Shown: in pieces, positions 36,746 to 45,857 of the stretch
Position numbering within the stretch: the first letter of the stretch is position 1
How the letters are laid out: each line of letters opens with the position of its first letter
DNA from: Herbaspirillum sp.
Lineage (GTDB): Bacteria; Pseudomonadota; Gammaproteobacteria; Burkholderiales; Burkholderiaceae_D
Length of the DNA stretch: 64,000 nucleotides
Reading direction: 5' to 3'
Assembly: GCA_028292625.1 (NCBI GenBank)
Contig: JAQGLY010000010.1
Span: 1-64,000, forward strand
Notes under the pieces: generated by a model
What the model was told of the DNA's origin: nothing
The model's input: only the letters and a program-made list of their open reading frames with translations
Database searches by the model: none
Program-made: the position numbers and the translations under genes

Positions 36746-37944
36746 GAAAAACTCCCGGCCAGATCGAAGATCGGCATATACAACAACACAACGATGGTGC
36801 CCACCACAATGCCTATTGCGGCCATCAGCAAAGGCTCGAAAGTACGCGTGAAACGGTCGATCCAGCGGGTGATTTCGCCATCGTAGAAAGCGGCGGACTG
36901 AGTCAGCATCGCGCCCAGCTCGCCGGAGCGTTCGCCGACCCGCAGCATGCGCAGCGAGATCGGTGTGGTCAAACGATTATCGGAAAATGCATCCGACAAT
37001 TGCTCACCGGATTGGATGGCTTCGGTAGCGCGTTGCAAGCCGGACTTCACATCCGGCGACACGATGCCGAGTACCGTGCCCATCGCCGCCACGATAGGGA
37101 TGCCGCCTTCCAGCAGCATGCCCAGCGTCAGGTACAGACGCGCCAGCTGATAAATGCGCGCGCGTTCGCCGATGCCGGGCAGGCGCACCAGCAGTTTGCC
37201 GATGCCGCCGCGGCCGACGAAGCGGCGCAGTGCAAACGCTGCGATCGATACGGTCGCGGCGACGCCGATCAGCAGCGTGTCGGAGTGGGTCGACGCGAAC
37301 TGGCCCCAATCGAGCAATATCTGCGACATCCACGGCAGATTACGCCCGGCGCCCTGATACACCTCGGCAAAACGCGGCACCACATAAGTGATCAGAAAAA
37401 ACGACACGCCGCCGCCGACCAGCAACAGAATCATCGGATAGATCGCGGCGCTGACGATCTTGCCGCGCACGCTGTCGATGCGTTGCTGGTAATCGATATA
37501 GCGCATCAGCGAACGCGGCAAATCGCTGGTGCCTTCGGCGGCCCGAACGATGCCGATATACAAGGGAGGGAACAATTCCGGCTGCTCCGCCAGCACGCCG
37601 GAAAAGCGCTTGCCGTCCCGCAGACCCGCCAGCAGACGACTCAGAATTGAGCGCGTGCCGGCGTTGACTTCTTTTTCCAGCAGCGCTTCCAGGCCTTCGA
37701 CGATGGACAGCCCGGCGTTGAGCAAGGCCAGCAGCTCCTGGCTGAACAGCACCAGCTGCAAGTGGCGACGGCCGCCCTTCGCCGAGCGCGCGCCGCCCAG
37801 CAGTGAGCGGCGCGCCGGCGCAATCGCGGCCACGAACAGGCCGCGCGATTCGATCTGACGGCGGGCATCTGCCTCATCGTTGGCATCGATCACTAACTGC
37901 GTCAGCAAATGGGTGGGCGACAAAGCGCGGACGTCGAACTGCAT
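36742..37944 (-). CDS. type II secretion inner-membrane platform protein GspF/PilC
   Basis: A 400-residue polytopic platform protein with two GspF domains (about 70-190 and 270-390) and three hydrophobic segments. The motifs FSQELLALLNAGLSIVEGLEAL and RIYQLARLYLTLGMLLEGGIP mark the two repeats. It sits between GspG and GspE and binds the ATPase. Confidence 0.92.
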   Translation of the reverse strand: MQFDVRALSPTHLLTQLVIDANDEADARRQIESRGLFVAAIAPARRSLLGGARSAKGGRRHLQLVLFSQELLALLNAGLSIVEGLEALLEKEVNAGTRSILSRLLAGLRDGKRFSGVLAEQPELFPPLYIGIVRAAEGTSDLPRSLMRYIDYQQRIDSVRGKIVSAAIYPMILLLVGGGVSFFLITYVVPRFAEVYQGAGRNLPWMSQILLDWGQFASTHSDTLLIGVAATVSIAAFALRRFVGRGGIGKLLVRLPGIGERARIYQLARLYLTLGMLLEGGIPIVAAMGTVLGIVSPDVKSGLQRATEAIQSGEQLSDAFSDNRLTTPISLRMLRVGERSGELGAMLTQSAAFYDGEITRWIDRFTRTFEPLLMAAIGIVVGTIVVLLYMPIFDLAGSFS

Positions 37945-38031
37945 GAGGGCGTTCTCAGGTTAACTGGTGAGGCGATCGAAAGCGCTTATGCGACGGCCGA
38001 TCATGAAAAGCTTTTTACTCGTTGTCCTACA

Positions 38032-38532
38032 TTAATTACTGGAGGAAATATCGGCATCTTCGCCGGTACCGCCGGGTTGTCCGTCACGGCCGTAGGACAC
38101 GATGTCATATTCGCCCTTGGCGCCGGGCGCTTTGTAAATATAGGGTCTGCCCCACGGATCCAGCGGGATGTTCTTTGCCAGATAAGGGCCGTTCCAAGTG
38201 GTGGCCGTAGCCGGCTTGGTCATCAGCGTATTCAATCCCTCTTCCGTGCTCGGATAATGGCCGACATCCAGACGGTAGCTGTCCAGCGCCTTGCCGAACG
38301 CGTCGATCTGCGCCTTGGCGATGGTGGTTTCCGATTTGCCGAGCTGCGCGAAATATTTCGGGCCGACGTAAGCCGCCAGCAGGCCGATGATGACGATGAC
38401 CACCAGCAGTTCCAGCAGCGTGAACCCGCGCGCTTTGCGTTGTCCGTTTTTATCCTTCGGCGATTGCAGCCGGGGCAAAGATGATTTGGGGTTGTGCCTA
38501 TCCCTGAGCGATATAAATTTTGTCGAAAACAT
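38032..38532 (-). CDS. major pseudopilin GspG
   Basis: A 166-residue major pseudopilin. The prepilin site ARGFTLLELLVVIVIIGLLA includes the +5 glutamate. GspG-specific features follow: YVGPKYFAQLGKSE, DSYRLDVGHYPSTEEGLNTLM and the calcium-site loop region LDPWGRPYIYK ... GEYDIVSYGRDG. The 35-residue leader before the cleavage site is long for GspG, so an internal start cannot be excluded. It begins the 11-gene operon. Confidence 0.92.
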   Translation of the reverse strand: MFSTKFISLRDRHNPKSSLPRLQSPKDKNGQRKARGFTLLELLVVIVIIGLLAAYVGPKYFAQLGKSETTIAKAQIDAFGKALDSYRLDVGHYPSTEEGLNTLMTKPATATTWNGPYLAKNIPLDPWGRPYIYKAPGAKGEYDIVSYGRDGQPGGTGEDADISSSN

Positions 38533-39475
38533 TTTAAGATTGAAATATTAATAATGCCCCTATCGAAGCCGGTCAGGCGCTGACGCGGATTCTTCCATTG
38601 GGGTGGAGGCAAGTTAATGCCGGCTTAAAGGAGGCTCAGGCGCGGGCAAATACTTGCACAGCCAAGGTGTCATTGCTACGGCGAATGTTATTACCGCGAG
38701 GTAATCATAGGCGCGGATTTTGACGTCAGCGCATATAGTGATTTATCGAAAAAGTTAAGAAGCCGACTTCTTATTGAGGTGGGACGAGCGATTGGTGACC
38801 GGCTTGACCTAACTTCGATAATGGAAATACATAGCGTATTGGAACTTCGATAGGCATTCCCTTTGTGAAAAACTGTGAGTTGCGGTGATGTAATTATTTG
38901 CGATTATTCGCTTGCAATGAACGACATTTCAAACGATATCTTTGGTGAAGTCAATAGCTCGTCAGTAACGATGAAGCGCTTTTCCGGCCGGGAAAACAGA
39001 AAAGATTCCTGAACTCACGTCCCCTGGAATTTCCATCGAGAAAAAAATTGAAATACGAATCCCCCGCAATTCGAATAAATAAATTGCGGCTTTCTGATAG
39101 GGAAAAGATGCCGGGAATCACATGGCTTGGATGCCCCCGGCAACTAAATGGGGACAGTGTCCACATCGTATGCATGCCGAGAAAAACCGATAGGGTAGGC
39201 CTATTGCATTAGGCTATATCGTTCAGAAATAACAATGAATTTTTTCGAGCCGCACTGACGGATATTGATGAATTCACCGGTTTTCGCGTCGGGATATCGC
39301 TGACGGCGCATGTCCGATGTCCGCGCGCGGGTTAGGTCCGCGGTGCATGACATTAGCTCGTCAGTATGACGACGCATCTCGGCGCGCAGAAAAGGAAAAT
39401 GCATGAATTTACGCCATCCGGATTCGGCGATATCGAGATACTGTTCCTTTCTGTCATCTACCCGCTGCCAGAAAG
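38533..39475. other. 943-bp AT-rich gene-poor region
   Basis: No protein family was recognised here on either strand. The AT content is clearly higher than in neighbouring genes. A hairpin CCGCAATT (39064-39071) / AATTGCGG (39082-39089) is present. One open frame of 67 codons at 39201-39404 on the minus strand (MHFPFLRAEMRR...) lacks an SD and any family, so I do not call it a gene. The gspG promoter should lie near 38533-38700. Confidence 0.45.
39064..39089. repeat. 8-bp hairpin CCGCAATT/AATTGCGG
   Basis: A perfect 8-bp inverted repeat with a ten-base AT-rich loop, within the gene-poor region. On neither strand does a full T-run follow, though the plus strand continues CTTTCT. Confidence 0.5.
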
Positions 39476-41029
39476 CTAACCCCGTCCTGAACGCACCGCA
39501 GACTTGCTGTAAGCCGTCGACAGCACGCGGCCATCCTGGCCGATGGTCTCCAGATAGACGTCGAATCCCCACAGGCGCACGATGTGCTTCAGGACTTCTT
39601 CGGTATGCTGGCTGAGCGGCCGCCGATGGAATTCGGTATGGCGCAAGGTCAGCGAACGGTCGCCGGCCATGTTGACCGACCAGACCTGAATGTTCGGTTC
39701 GCGGCTGCCGAGATTGTATTGTTCGGCCAGTTGCGAACGGATATAACGGTAGCCGTCTTCGTCGTGGATCGCCGAAATCGCCAGCGTGTCGCTGCGGTCG
39801 TCGTCGAGCACCGAAAAGAAATGGAAATCGCGAATCAGCTTGGGCGACAGATACTGGGCGATGAAGCTCTCGTCCTTGAAGTTGCGCATGGCGAAGTCCA
39901 GCGTGCGCTGCCAGTCGCCGCCGGCAATGTCGGGAAACCATTTGCGATCCTCGTCGGTCGGCGCTTCGCAGATGCGCCGGATGTCGCGCATCATCGCAAA
40001 ACCGAGCGCGTAAGGATTAATGCCGCCGAAATGCTTGCTCGTCACCGGCGGCTGATAGACCACGTTGGTGTGGCTTTGCAGAAATTCCATCATGAAGCCT
40101 TCGCCGACCACGCCTTCATCGTAGAGCTGGTTCAGGATCGTGTAATGCCAGAAAGTGGCCCAGCCTTCATTCATGACCTGGGTCTGGCGCTGCGGATAAA
40201 AATACTGGGAAATCTTGCGCGTGATGCGTACGATTTCTCGCTGCCACGGCGCCAGCAGCGGTGCGGATTTTTCGATGAAATAAAGCAGGTTTTCTTGCGG
40301 CTCGGATGGAAAGCGTTCCTTGGTCGCCGGCGCGACTTCGGCGTCGCGGCGCGGCAGGGTGCGCCATAAATCGTTGACCTGCGCTTGCAGATAGGCTTCG
40401 CGCTCCTCTTGGCGCGCGGCCTCTTCCGGGATCGAGATCCTGGCCGGACGCTTGTAGCGGTCCACGCCGTAATTTTGCAGCGCGTGGCAGGAGTCAAGCA
40501 ATAATTCGACCGCTTCCACCCCGTACCGGCGCTCGCAATCGGTCACATAGTTTTTCGCGAATACGATGTAATCGATAATGGCTTCCGCATCGGTCCAGGT
40601 GCGGAACAGATAATTGCCCTTGAAAAAGGAGTTGTGCCCATACGAGGCGTGGGCGATCACCAGCGCCTGCATCGTCAGGCTGTTTTCTTCCATCAGATAG
40701 GCGATGCAAGGATTGGAATTGATGACCATTTCGTAGGCCAGCCCCATTTGCCCGCGTTTATAGCTCTTTTCAGTGGACAGAAAATGCTTGCCGAACGACC
40801 AGTGGTTGTAGGACACCGGCATCCCCGCCGACGCATAGGCGTCCATCATCTGCTCGGCGCTGATGATTTCGAGCTGGTTGGGATACGTGTCCAGCCCGAA
40901 CTGCCCGGCTACGCGCCGGATCTCCGCATGCGCCTGCTCGATCAGGTCAAAGGTCCATTCCGACTGCTCCGGCAGACGCGTGGCGGCGTGACTGGACGGC
41001 GGCGGTGCGTGTAGCTGATGGCTGGTCAT
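39476..41029 (-). CDS. SpoVR/YcgB family protein
   Basis: A 517-residue SpoVR-family protein. Conserved segments: MPVSYNHWSFGKHF, NPCIAYLMEENSLTMQALVIAHASYGHNSFFKGNYLF, MNEGWATFWHY and NPYALGFAMMRDI. The function is unknown biochemically; in enterobacteria ycgB is stationary-phase induced and works with YeaG/YeaH. It is last in the prkA-yeaH-spoVR operon, 9 bp after yeaH. Confidence 0.93.
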   Translation of the reverse strand: MTSHQLHAPPPSSHAATRLPEQSEWTFDLIEQAHAEIRRVAGQFGLDTYPNQLEIISAEQMMDAYASAGMPVSYNHWSFGKHFLSTEKSYKRGQMGLAYEMVINSNPCIAYLMEENSLTMQALVIAHASYGHNSFFKGNYLFRTWTDAEAIIDYIVFAKNYVTDCERRYGVEAVELLLDSCHALQNYGVDRYKRPARISIPEEAARQEEREAYLQAQVNDLWRTLPRRDAEVAPATKERFPSEPQENLLYFIEKSAPLLAPWQREIVRITRKISQYFYPQRQTQVMNEGWATFWHYTILNQLYDEGVVGEGFMMEFLQSHTNVVYQPPVTSKHFGGINPYALGFAMMRDIRRICEAPTDEDRKWFPDIAGGDWQRTLDFAMRNFKDESFIAQYLSPKLIRDFHFFSVLDDDRSDTLAISAIHDEDGYRYIRSQLAEQYNLGSREPNIQVWSVNMAGDRSLTLRHTEFHRRPLSQHTEEVLKHIVRLWGFDVYLETIGQDGRVLSTAYSKSAVRSGRG

Positions 41030-41038
41030 GGGGCGGCC

Positions 41039-42301
41039 TCATTTCGGTTGTTTCTTGAACAATTCGCGAAATACCGGATAGATATCGGCGGGCGTTTCGA
41101 TCTTTTGCATCGCGAAATGCGAATGGCGGTTCAGAATCTTCGTATATTCATACCAGAGGTTCTGCGGCACGCCGTCGGTGATTTCGACGTACGCGTAATA
41201 CTGCACAGCCGGCATTACGTTGTCGATCATCAACTGGCGGCAGATCACCGAATCGTTTTCCCAGTTGTCGCCGTCGGAGGCTTGCGCCACATAGCTGTTC
41301 CAGTCGCTGCCTGGATAACGCTCCTGCATGATCTTCATCAGCAAACGCAAGGCCGACGACACCACGGTTCCGCCGGATTCGCGCGAATGGAAAAATTCAT
41401 GCTCGTCGACTTCCGCGGCAGAGGTGTGATGGCGGATGAATACGACCTCGATCTTTTCGTAAGCGCGCGTCAGGAACAGGTACAGCAGAATGAAGAACCG
41501 CTTGGCGGTTTCCTTCCTGGCTTCGTCCATCGAGCCGGAAACGTCCAGGATGCAAAACATCACGGCCTGGCTCGACGGTTTCGGCACCTTGATCCGATTG
41601 GTATAACGCAGATCGAGCGGATCGATGAACGGGATCGCGTGCAGCCGCGTGCGCAATTGATGGATTTCGGCCTTTAGCTTGACGACGCGCGAATCGCATT
41701 CGCCCGTCACCAGCAGCAAGCCGGCCAGTTCCTGCTCGGCAAGAGCGAGCCGCTTGCGCGAGCTCCCGCCCATCGCGATGCGCCGGCCCAGTGCGCCGCG
41801 CACGGAACGCAGTACGTGAATATTGGCCATGCTGCCGGACATGTTGTAACCGGCCCGCTGGTTTTTGTATTCGGGGGTGGCGGTCAAGCGGGTCTTGACC
41901 ATATTCGGCAATTCCAGGTCTTCGAAGACGTAGTTCAGGAATTCTTCGCGCGACAATTCGAACGCGAAATCGTCTTCCGCGCCCTGTGCATTGTTGCCGG
42001 CCCTGCCGCTGCCGCCACCGCCGCCGTCGGGCCGCTGTATCCGGTCGCCTTTGAGATATTCGGAATTGCCGGGGAACACCTGTTCCCAGACACCGCCGCT
42101 GGCATGCCCGAAAGTGGGCTCGTTGGTGTCTTTGACCGGGATTGAAACATTTTCTCCGCTTTCTATGTCGGTGATCGAACGTTCCTTCACTGCGCGGTTG
42201 ACCGCATCCTTGATCTGAGCCTTGTGGCGCTGTAAAAAACGCTTACGGTTGACCGCGGATTTTTTCTTTCCCTGAGGACGCCGATCGATAAGATAGGACA
42301 A
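41039..42301 (-). CDS. YeaH/YhbH family protein (DUF444)
   Basis: A 420-residue protein starting MSYLIDRRPQGKKKSAVNRKRFLQRHK, the family's basic head. A Gly-rich segment (GGGGGSGRAG) lies near 95, and a von Willebrand A-like half contains FCILDVSGSMDEARKE (MIDAS DxSxS), suggesting metal-dependent protein contacts. It is the middle gene of the prkA-yeaH-spoVR unit; a 140-bp gap to prkA contains a CGCCGA/TCGGCG hairpin (42331-42347). Confidence 0.93.
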   Translation of the reverse strand: MSYLIDRRPQGKKKSAVNRKRFLQRHKAQIKDAVNRAVKERSITDIESGENVSIPVKDTNEPTFGHASGGVWEQVFPGNSEYLKGDRIQRPDGGGGGSGRAGNNAQGAEDDFAFELSREEFLNYVFEDLELPNMVKTRLTATPEYKNQRAGYNMSGSMANIHVLRSVRGALGRRIAMGGSSRKRLALAEQELAGLLLVTGECDSRVVKLKAEIHQLRTRLHAIPFIDPLDLRYTNRIKVPKPSSQAVMFCILDVSGSMDEARKETAKRFFILLYLFLTRAYEKIEVVFIRHHTSAAEVDEHEFFHSRESGGTVVSSALRLLMKIMQERYPGSDWNSYVAQASDGDNWENDSVICRQLMIDNVMPAVQYYAYVEITDGVPQNLWYEYTKILNRHSHFAMQKIETPADIYPVFRELFKKQPK

Positions 42302-42441
42302 TTTGCCTCCCTGCTCGTATAACGGGGCGGCGCCGAATTCGTCGGCGTCGTCTTGCCGTTGCCACCTGCTCCTACAACCACACCTGCCCTTACGCTCGCA
42401 TTACAACACCATCTTGCCGCCCGGGGATCGCGCATCGGCGA

Positions 42442-44364
42442 TCACGAGGACTTGCGCACCCGCAGATACCATTCGCACAGCAGTCTTACCTGCTTCGGCG
42501 TATATCCCTTTTCCACCATGCGCGACACGAATTCCTGATGCTTGTGCGCATCGTCGGCGCTCGCTTTTGCGTTGAAAGAGATAACTGGCAATAGTTCTTC
42601 GGTATTTGAAAACATTTTCTTTTCGATCACGGTGCGCAGCTTTTCGTAACCGGTCCAGACCGGATTTTTGCCGGCGTTGTGCGCCCGCGCCCGTAGGACG
42701 AAATTGACGATTTCGTTACGGAAATCCTTGGGATTCGAAATGCCGGCCGGCTTCTCGATCTTTTCCAGCTCGTTATTCAAAGCGTTGCGGTCGAAACTCT
42801 CGCCAGTATCCGGATCACGGAATTCCTGATCCTGAATCCAGAAGTCGGCAAAGATGACGTATCGATCGAAAATATTCTGTCCATATTCGGAATAGCTTTC
42901 AAGATACGCCGTCTGGATTTCCTTGCCGATGAATTCAACGTAGCGCTGCGCCAGATGTTCCTTGATGTAGGCGAAATATTTCTCCTCGAGTTCGGGCGGA
43001 AACTGCTCACGCTCGATCTGCTGCTCCAGTACATACAACAAATGCACCGGATTGGCCGCCACTTCGGCATGGTCGAAATTGAATACCTTGGACAGGATCT
43101 TGAAGGCGAAACGGGTCGACAAGCCGTTCATGCCCTCGTCGACGCCGGCGTAGTCGCTGTACTCGTGCATCGATTTGGCCTTCGGATCGGTATCTTTCAG
43201 GTTTTCGCCGTCGTACACCAGCATCTTGCTGAAGATGTTGGAATTCTCAGGTTCCTTCAAGCGCGACAGAATCGCGAATTGAGCCATCATTTTCATGGTT
43301 CCCGGTGCGCACGGCGCTTGCGCCAGCGACGAATTGCGCAGCAGCTTTTCGTAGATCTTGACCTCATCCGTCACCCGCAGGCAGTACGGCACTTTGACAA
43401 TGTAAATCCGGTCGAGGAAGGCCTCATTATTTTTATTGTTACGAAATGTTTTCCATTCCGACTCATTGGAGTGAGCAAGAATCACGCCATCGAAAGGAAT
43501 CGCCCCGAAACCTTCGGTGCCCTTGTAGTTGCCTTCCTGGGTCGCTGTCAGCAGCGGATGAAGCACCTTGATCGGCGCCTTGAACATTTCGACGAATTCC
43601 ATCAGCCCCTGATTGGCCAGGCACAAGCCGCCGGAATAACTGTAGGCGTCCGGATCGTCCTGCGAATATTCCTCCAGCTTGCGGATGTCGATTTTGCCGA
43701 CCAGCGATGAAATATCCTGGTTGTTTTCGTCGCCGGGTTCGGTTTTCGAAATCGCGATCTGCTTGAGGATCGACGGATAGCGCTTGACTACGCGGAAACG
43801 GTTGATGTCCCCGTTGAATTCATGCAGACGCTTCACCGCCCATGGGCTGGGAATGGTGCGCAGATAGCGGGGCGGGATGCCATAGTCCTGCTCCAGAATC
43901 GGCCCGTCCTCGAGTTCGTTGAACAGGCCCAGCGGCGACTCGTTGACCGGCGAACCCTTGATCGCATAGAACGGAATTTTTTCCATCAGCGATTTGAGCT
44001 TTTCCGCGATCGACGATTTTCCGCCGCCCACCGGTCCCAGCAAGTACAGGATCTGCTTGCGTTCCTCGAGGCCCTGCGCCGCATGGCGGAAGTAGGCGAC
44101 GACTTGCTCGATCACTTCTTCGGTGCCGTAGAACTCGCGGAAGGCGGGGTAGATCTTGATGACTTTGTTGGCGAAAATGCGCGACAGGCGCGGGTCATGG
44201 CGGGTATCGACTATTTCCGGATGGTCGATGGCCGCCAGCATGCGCTCGGCGGCGCTGGCGTAGGCAAGGCGATCGCGCTTGCACAATTCAAGATACTCCT
44301 GGAGCGAGTATTCTTCCTCGCGGGTGCGTTCATACCTTGCTGCATATTTATCGAAGATAGTCAT
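42442..44364 (-). CDS. PrkA/YeaG serine protein kinase
   Basis: A 640-residue AAA+-type serine kinase. The AAA domain has Walker A GPVGGGKSS (110-118) and LAHSNESEW in the PrkA-specific core; the C-terminal PrkA domain follows. The family is linked to adaptation under nutrient starvation in E. coli and to sporulation in Bacillus. It is the first gene of its operon. On its upstream side (44365-44622) TTTATCGTGC(GC)AACA occurs twice, at 44483-44496 and 44591-44606. Confidence 0.94.
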   Translation of the reverse strand: MTIFDKYAARYERTREEEYSLQEYLELCKRDRLAYASAAERMLAAIDHPEIVDTRHDPRLSRIFANKVIKIYPAFREFYGTEEVIEQVVAYFRHAAQGLEERKQILYLLGPVGGGKSSIAEKLKSLMEKIPFYAIKGSPVNESPLGLFNELEDGPILEQDYGIPPRYLRTIPSPWAVKRLHEFNGDINRFRVVKRYPSILKQIAISKTEPGDENNQDISSLVGKIDIRKLEEYSQDDPDAYSYSGGLCLANQGLMEFVEMFKAPIKVLHPLLTATQEGNYKGTEGFGAIPFDGVILAHSNESEWKTFRNNKNNEAFLDRIYIVKVPYCLRVTDEVKIYEKLLRNSSLAQAPCAPGTMKMMAQFAILSRLKEPENSNIFSKMLVYDGENLKDTDPKAKSMHEYSDYAGVDEGMNGLSTRFAFKILSKVFNFDHAEVAANPVHLLYVLEQQIEREQFPPELEEKYFAYIKEHLAQRYVEFIGKEIQTAYLESYSEYGQNIFDRYVIFADFWIQDQEFRDPDTGESFDRNALNNELEKIEKPAGISNPKDFRNEIVNFVLRARAHNAGKNPVWTGYEKLRTVIEKKMFSNTEELLPVISFNAKASADDAHKHQEFVSRMVEKGYTPKQVRLLCEWYLRVRKSS

Positions 44365-44622
44365 GTGGGCATGTCCTTTGCGTTGAACTCAGGTCAGTGG
44401 CAGACACATTCAGGCAATCGGTTGGCTGCCGCAGTTTTCCGTCTTACAAGAAAATAATACGCGCAATTTTTTATCTATGCGATTTATCGTGCAACAGAAA
44501 ATTTCTATGTGCGGTCACGCCACACTGTGAGGGGGCGCTGGAAAAATCGATAGCGCCGATAGTTATTCTGCGCGATTATTATTGTCTGAGTTTATCGTGC
44601 GCAACAATCGACCGGATATCGT

Positions 44623-45420
44623 CTATGCCGGCAGTGCTCCATCCGTTTCCAGCTGCCGCTTCAAATGCATCTTGACGGTATGGACATGCTCCCGCATCAA
44701 TTGCTCCGCGCGTCCTCCTTCCCGGTCCAGTATCGCATCGAAAATCCGATGGTGATCGTCGTGACTGCGCACGATCCAACGGTAATCATCCCACAAAATA
44801 TTCCGATCCGACGACATGGGTACGTTGTGACAAATGCGGATCATGTCGTCAATCATGCGATTGCCGCCGGCCTGGATGATGGTGTCGTGGATTCGCACGT
44901 TGACTTCGCGAAACGCGTCGATATCGCCCTTTACCAGCCGTCCCTTGCCAAGGATGCGATCGCCGTCGGCCAGCGCGATGCGATAAATGTCTTGCGCCTC
45001 CTCGGACAGCCCCCGCTCGGCCGCAAAACGGGCCGCCAAGCCTTCCAGCACGCCGCGAATGTCGAAGATCTCGATCAACTCTTCGGCGTCGAGCCGCCGC
45101 ACGTTGTATCCGCAGTTCGGTTCATATTCCAGCATGCCTTCGGATGCCAGGCGCTGCAGCGCTGCCCGGATCGGCGTGCGCGAGACGTTCAACATTTCCG
45201 ACAGCGATACTTCCTGCAGCCGCTCGTTGGGCACGAAATGCCCCGACAGAATGGCTTCGCGCAAGCGTTCGGTGACGCTTTGCGCACGGGTCTTGACCGC
45301 CGGCGCGGGCGGCTTGATGGCGTTGGCGCCTTGGCCTGCGGATGCGCCCGCGAACAACTCGACGGCGGCATCGCTCGGGATGCGCATGGCTTTTTTGTTC
45401 GCCGGCATCTTCATTGACAT
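44623..45420 (-). CDS. GntR-family regulator with FCD domain
   Basis: A 265-residue repressor-type regulator. An N-terminal leader of about 45 residues precedes a winged helix (about 46-113: VTERLREAILSGHFVPNERL, LSEMLNVSRTPIRAALQRLASEGML). The FCD ligand domain follows, with metal-binding-type His residues in VNVRIHDTIIQ and HDDHHRIFD. It is divergent from the amidase/ABC operon, and TTGNNNNCAA sites lie on both sides of the gap, so it most likely controls itself and the operon, probably with a pathway metabolite as inducer. An alternative start is ATG at 45414; AGGA lies 12 bases before the chosen ATG. Confidence 0.88.
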   Translation of the reverse strand: MSMKMPANKKAMRIPSDAAVELFAGASAGQGANAIKPPAPAVKTRAQSVTERLREAILSGHFVPNERLQEVSLSEMLNVSRTPIRAALQRLASEGMLEYEPNCGYNVRRLDAEELIEIFDIRGVLEGLAARFAAERGLSEEAQDIYRIALADGDRILGKGRLVKGDIDAFREVNVRIHDTIIQAGGNRMIDDMIRICHNVPMSSDRNILWDDYRWIVRSHDDHHRIFDAILDREGGRAEQLMREHVHTVKMHLKRQLETDGALPA

Positions 45421-45857
45421 GGTAAGTAGTTGTCCTTATTGTATACAAAAATGAAAAATTCACAGCCCCGCTTTTACTTTGTATCCAAAAAATTATGGGC
45501 TGCTATCAGCGATATGACAAGCGGATTCGGATCTTGCGGATAATAAATAATTCCGCACCAAACAGGCGAATTCGCGCTCCCAAATCGTGCGGCGGCGCAC
45601 CATGTTAAGCCGGACAGCTCCGGCACATTTTGTGAATGAAAATAAGTTTTATATTTTGGATACAATTTGTTGACAACCCCTTATCGGCGACCCTAAACTT
45701 CGCAGCGTCGGTATTGCATCGTTGCAGCGTTGATGCGGTGTCGGACAGACGCAGACGCCGTTTTTTTCACGGACGGCGAGGCCTGTGTAGCGTATGCATC
45801 ATTTTGGAAATTTTGGATACAATCAATCCGCTGAGCTAATTGACTGAAAGACATCAG
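45421..45857. promoter_or_regulatory. divergent control region with five GntR-type operators
   Basis: Five matches to TTGNNNNCAA occur: TTGTATACAA (45439-45448, perfect palindrome), TTGTATCCAA (45479-45488), TTGGATACAA (45656-45665), TTGTTGACAA (45667-45676) and TTGGATACAA (45813-45822). This fits the known TNGTNNNACNA-like half-site rule of FCD-GntR proteins. No gene lies in this 437-bp gap. Two sites flank or overlap the operon promoter, and one lies 35 bp before the hydrolase ATG. Confidence 0.7.
45670..45699 (+). promoter_or_regulatory. sigma-70 promoter of the hydrolase/ABC operon
   Basis: TTGACA (45670-45675) is a perfect -35; TAAACT (45694-45699) is a 4/6 -10 after 18 bp. The -35 lies inside the operator TTGTTGACAA (45667-45676), so GntR binding would block RNA polymerase. 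The implied leader is about 150 nt long. Confidence 0.5.

Noticed and set aside
39201..39404. 67-codon minus-strand ORF in the AT-rich gap
   Set aside because: No ribosome binding site, no known family and no neighbour link; kept only as a remark in the gap entry.
44365..44622. Sigma-54 promoter for prkA
   Set aside because: I looked for GG-N10-GC with TGGCAC/TTGC context and found no match with right spacing.
45474..45665. 63-codon minus-strand ORF in the divergent control region
   Set aside because: It overlaps operators and has random-looking sequence; the space is better explained as regulatory DNA.
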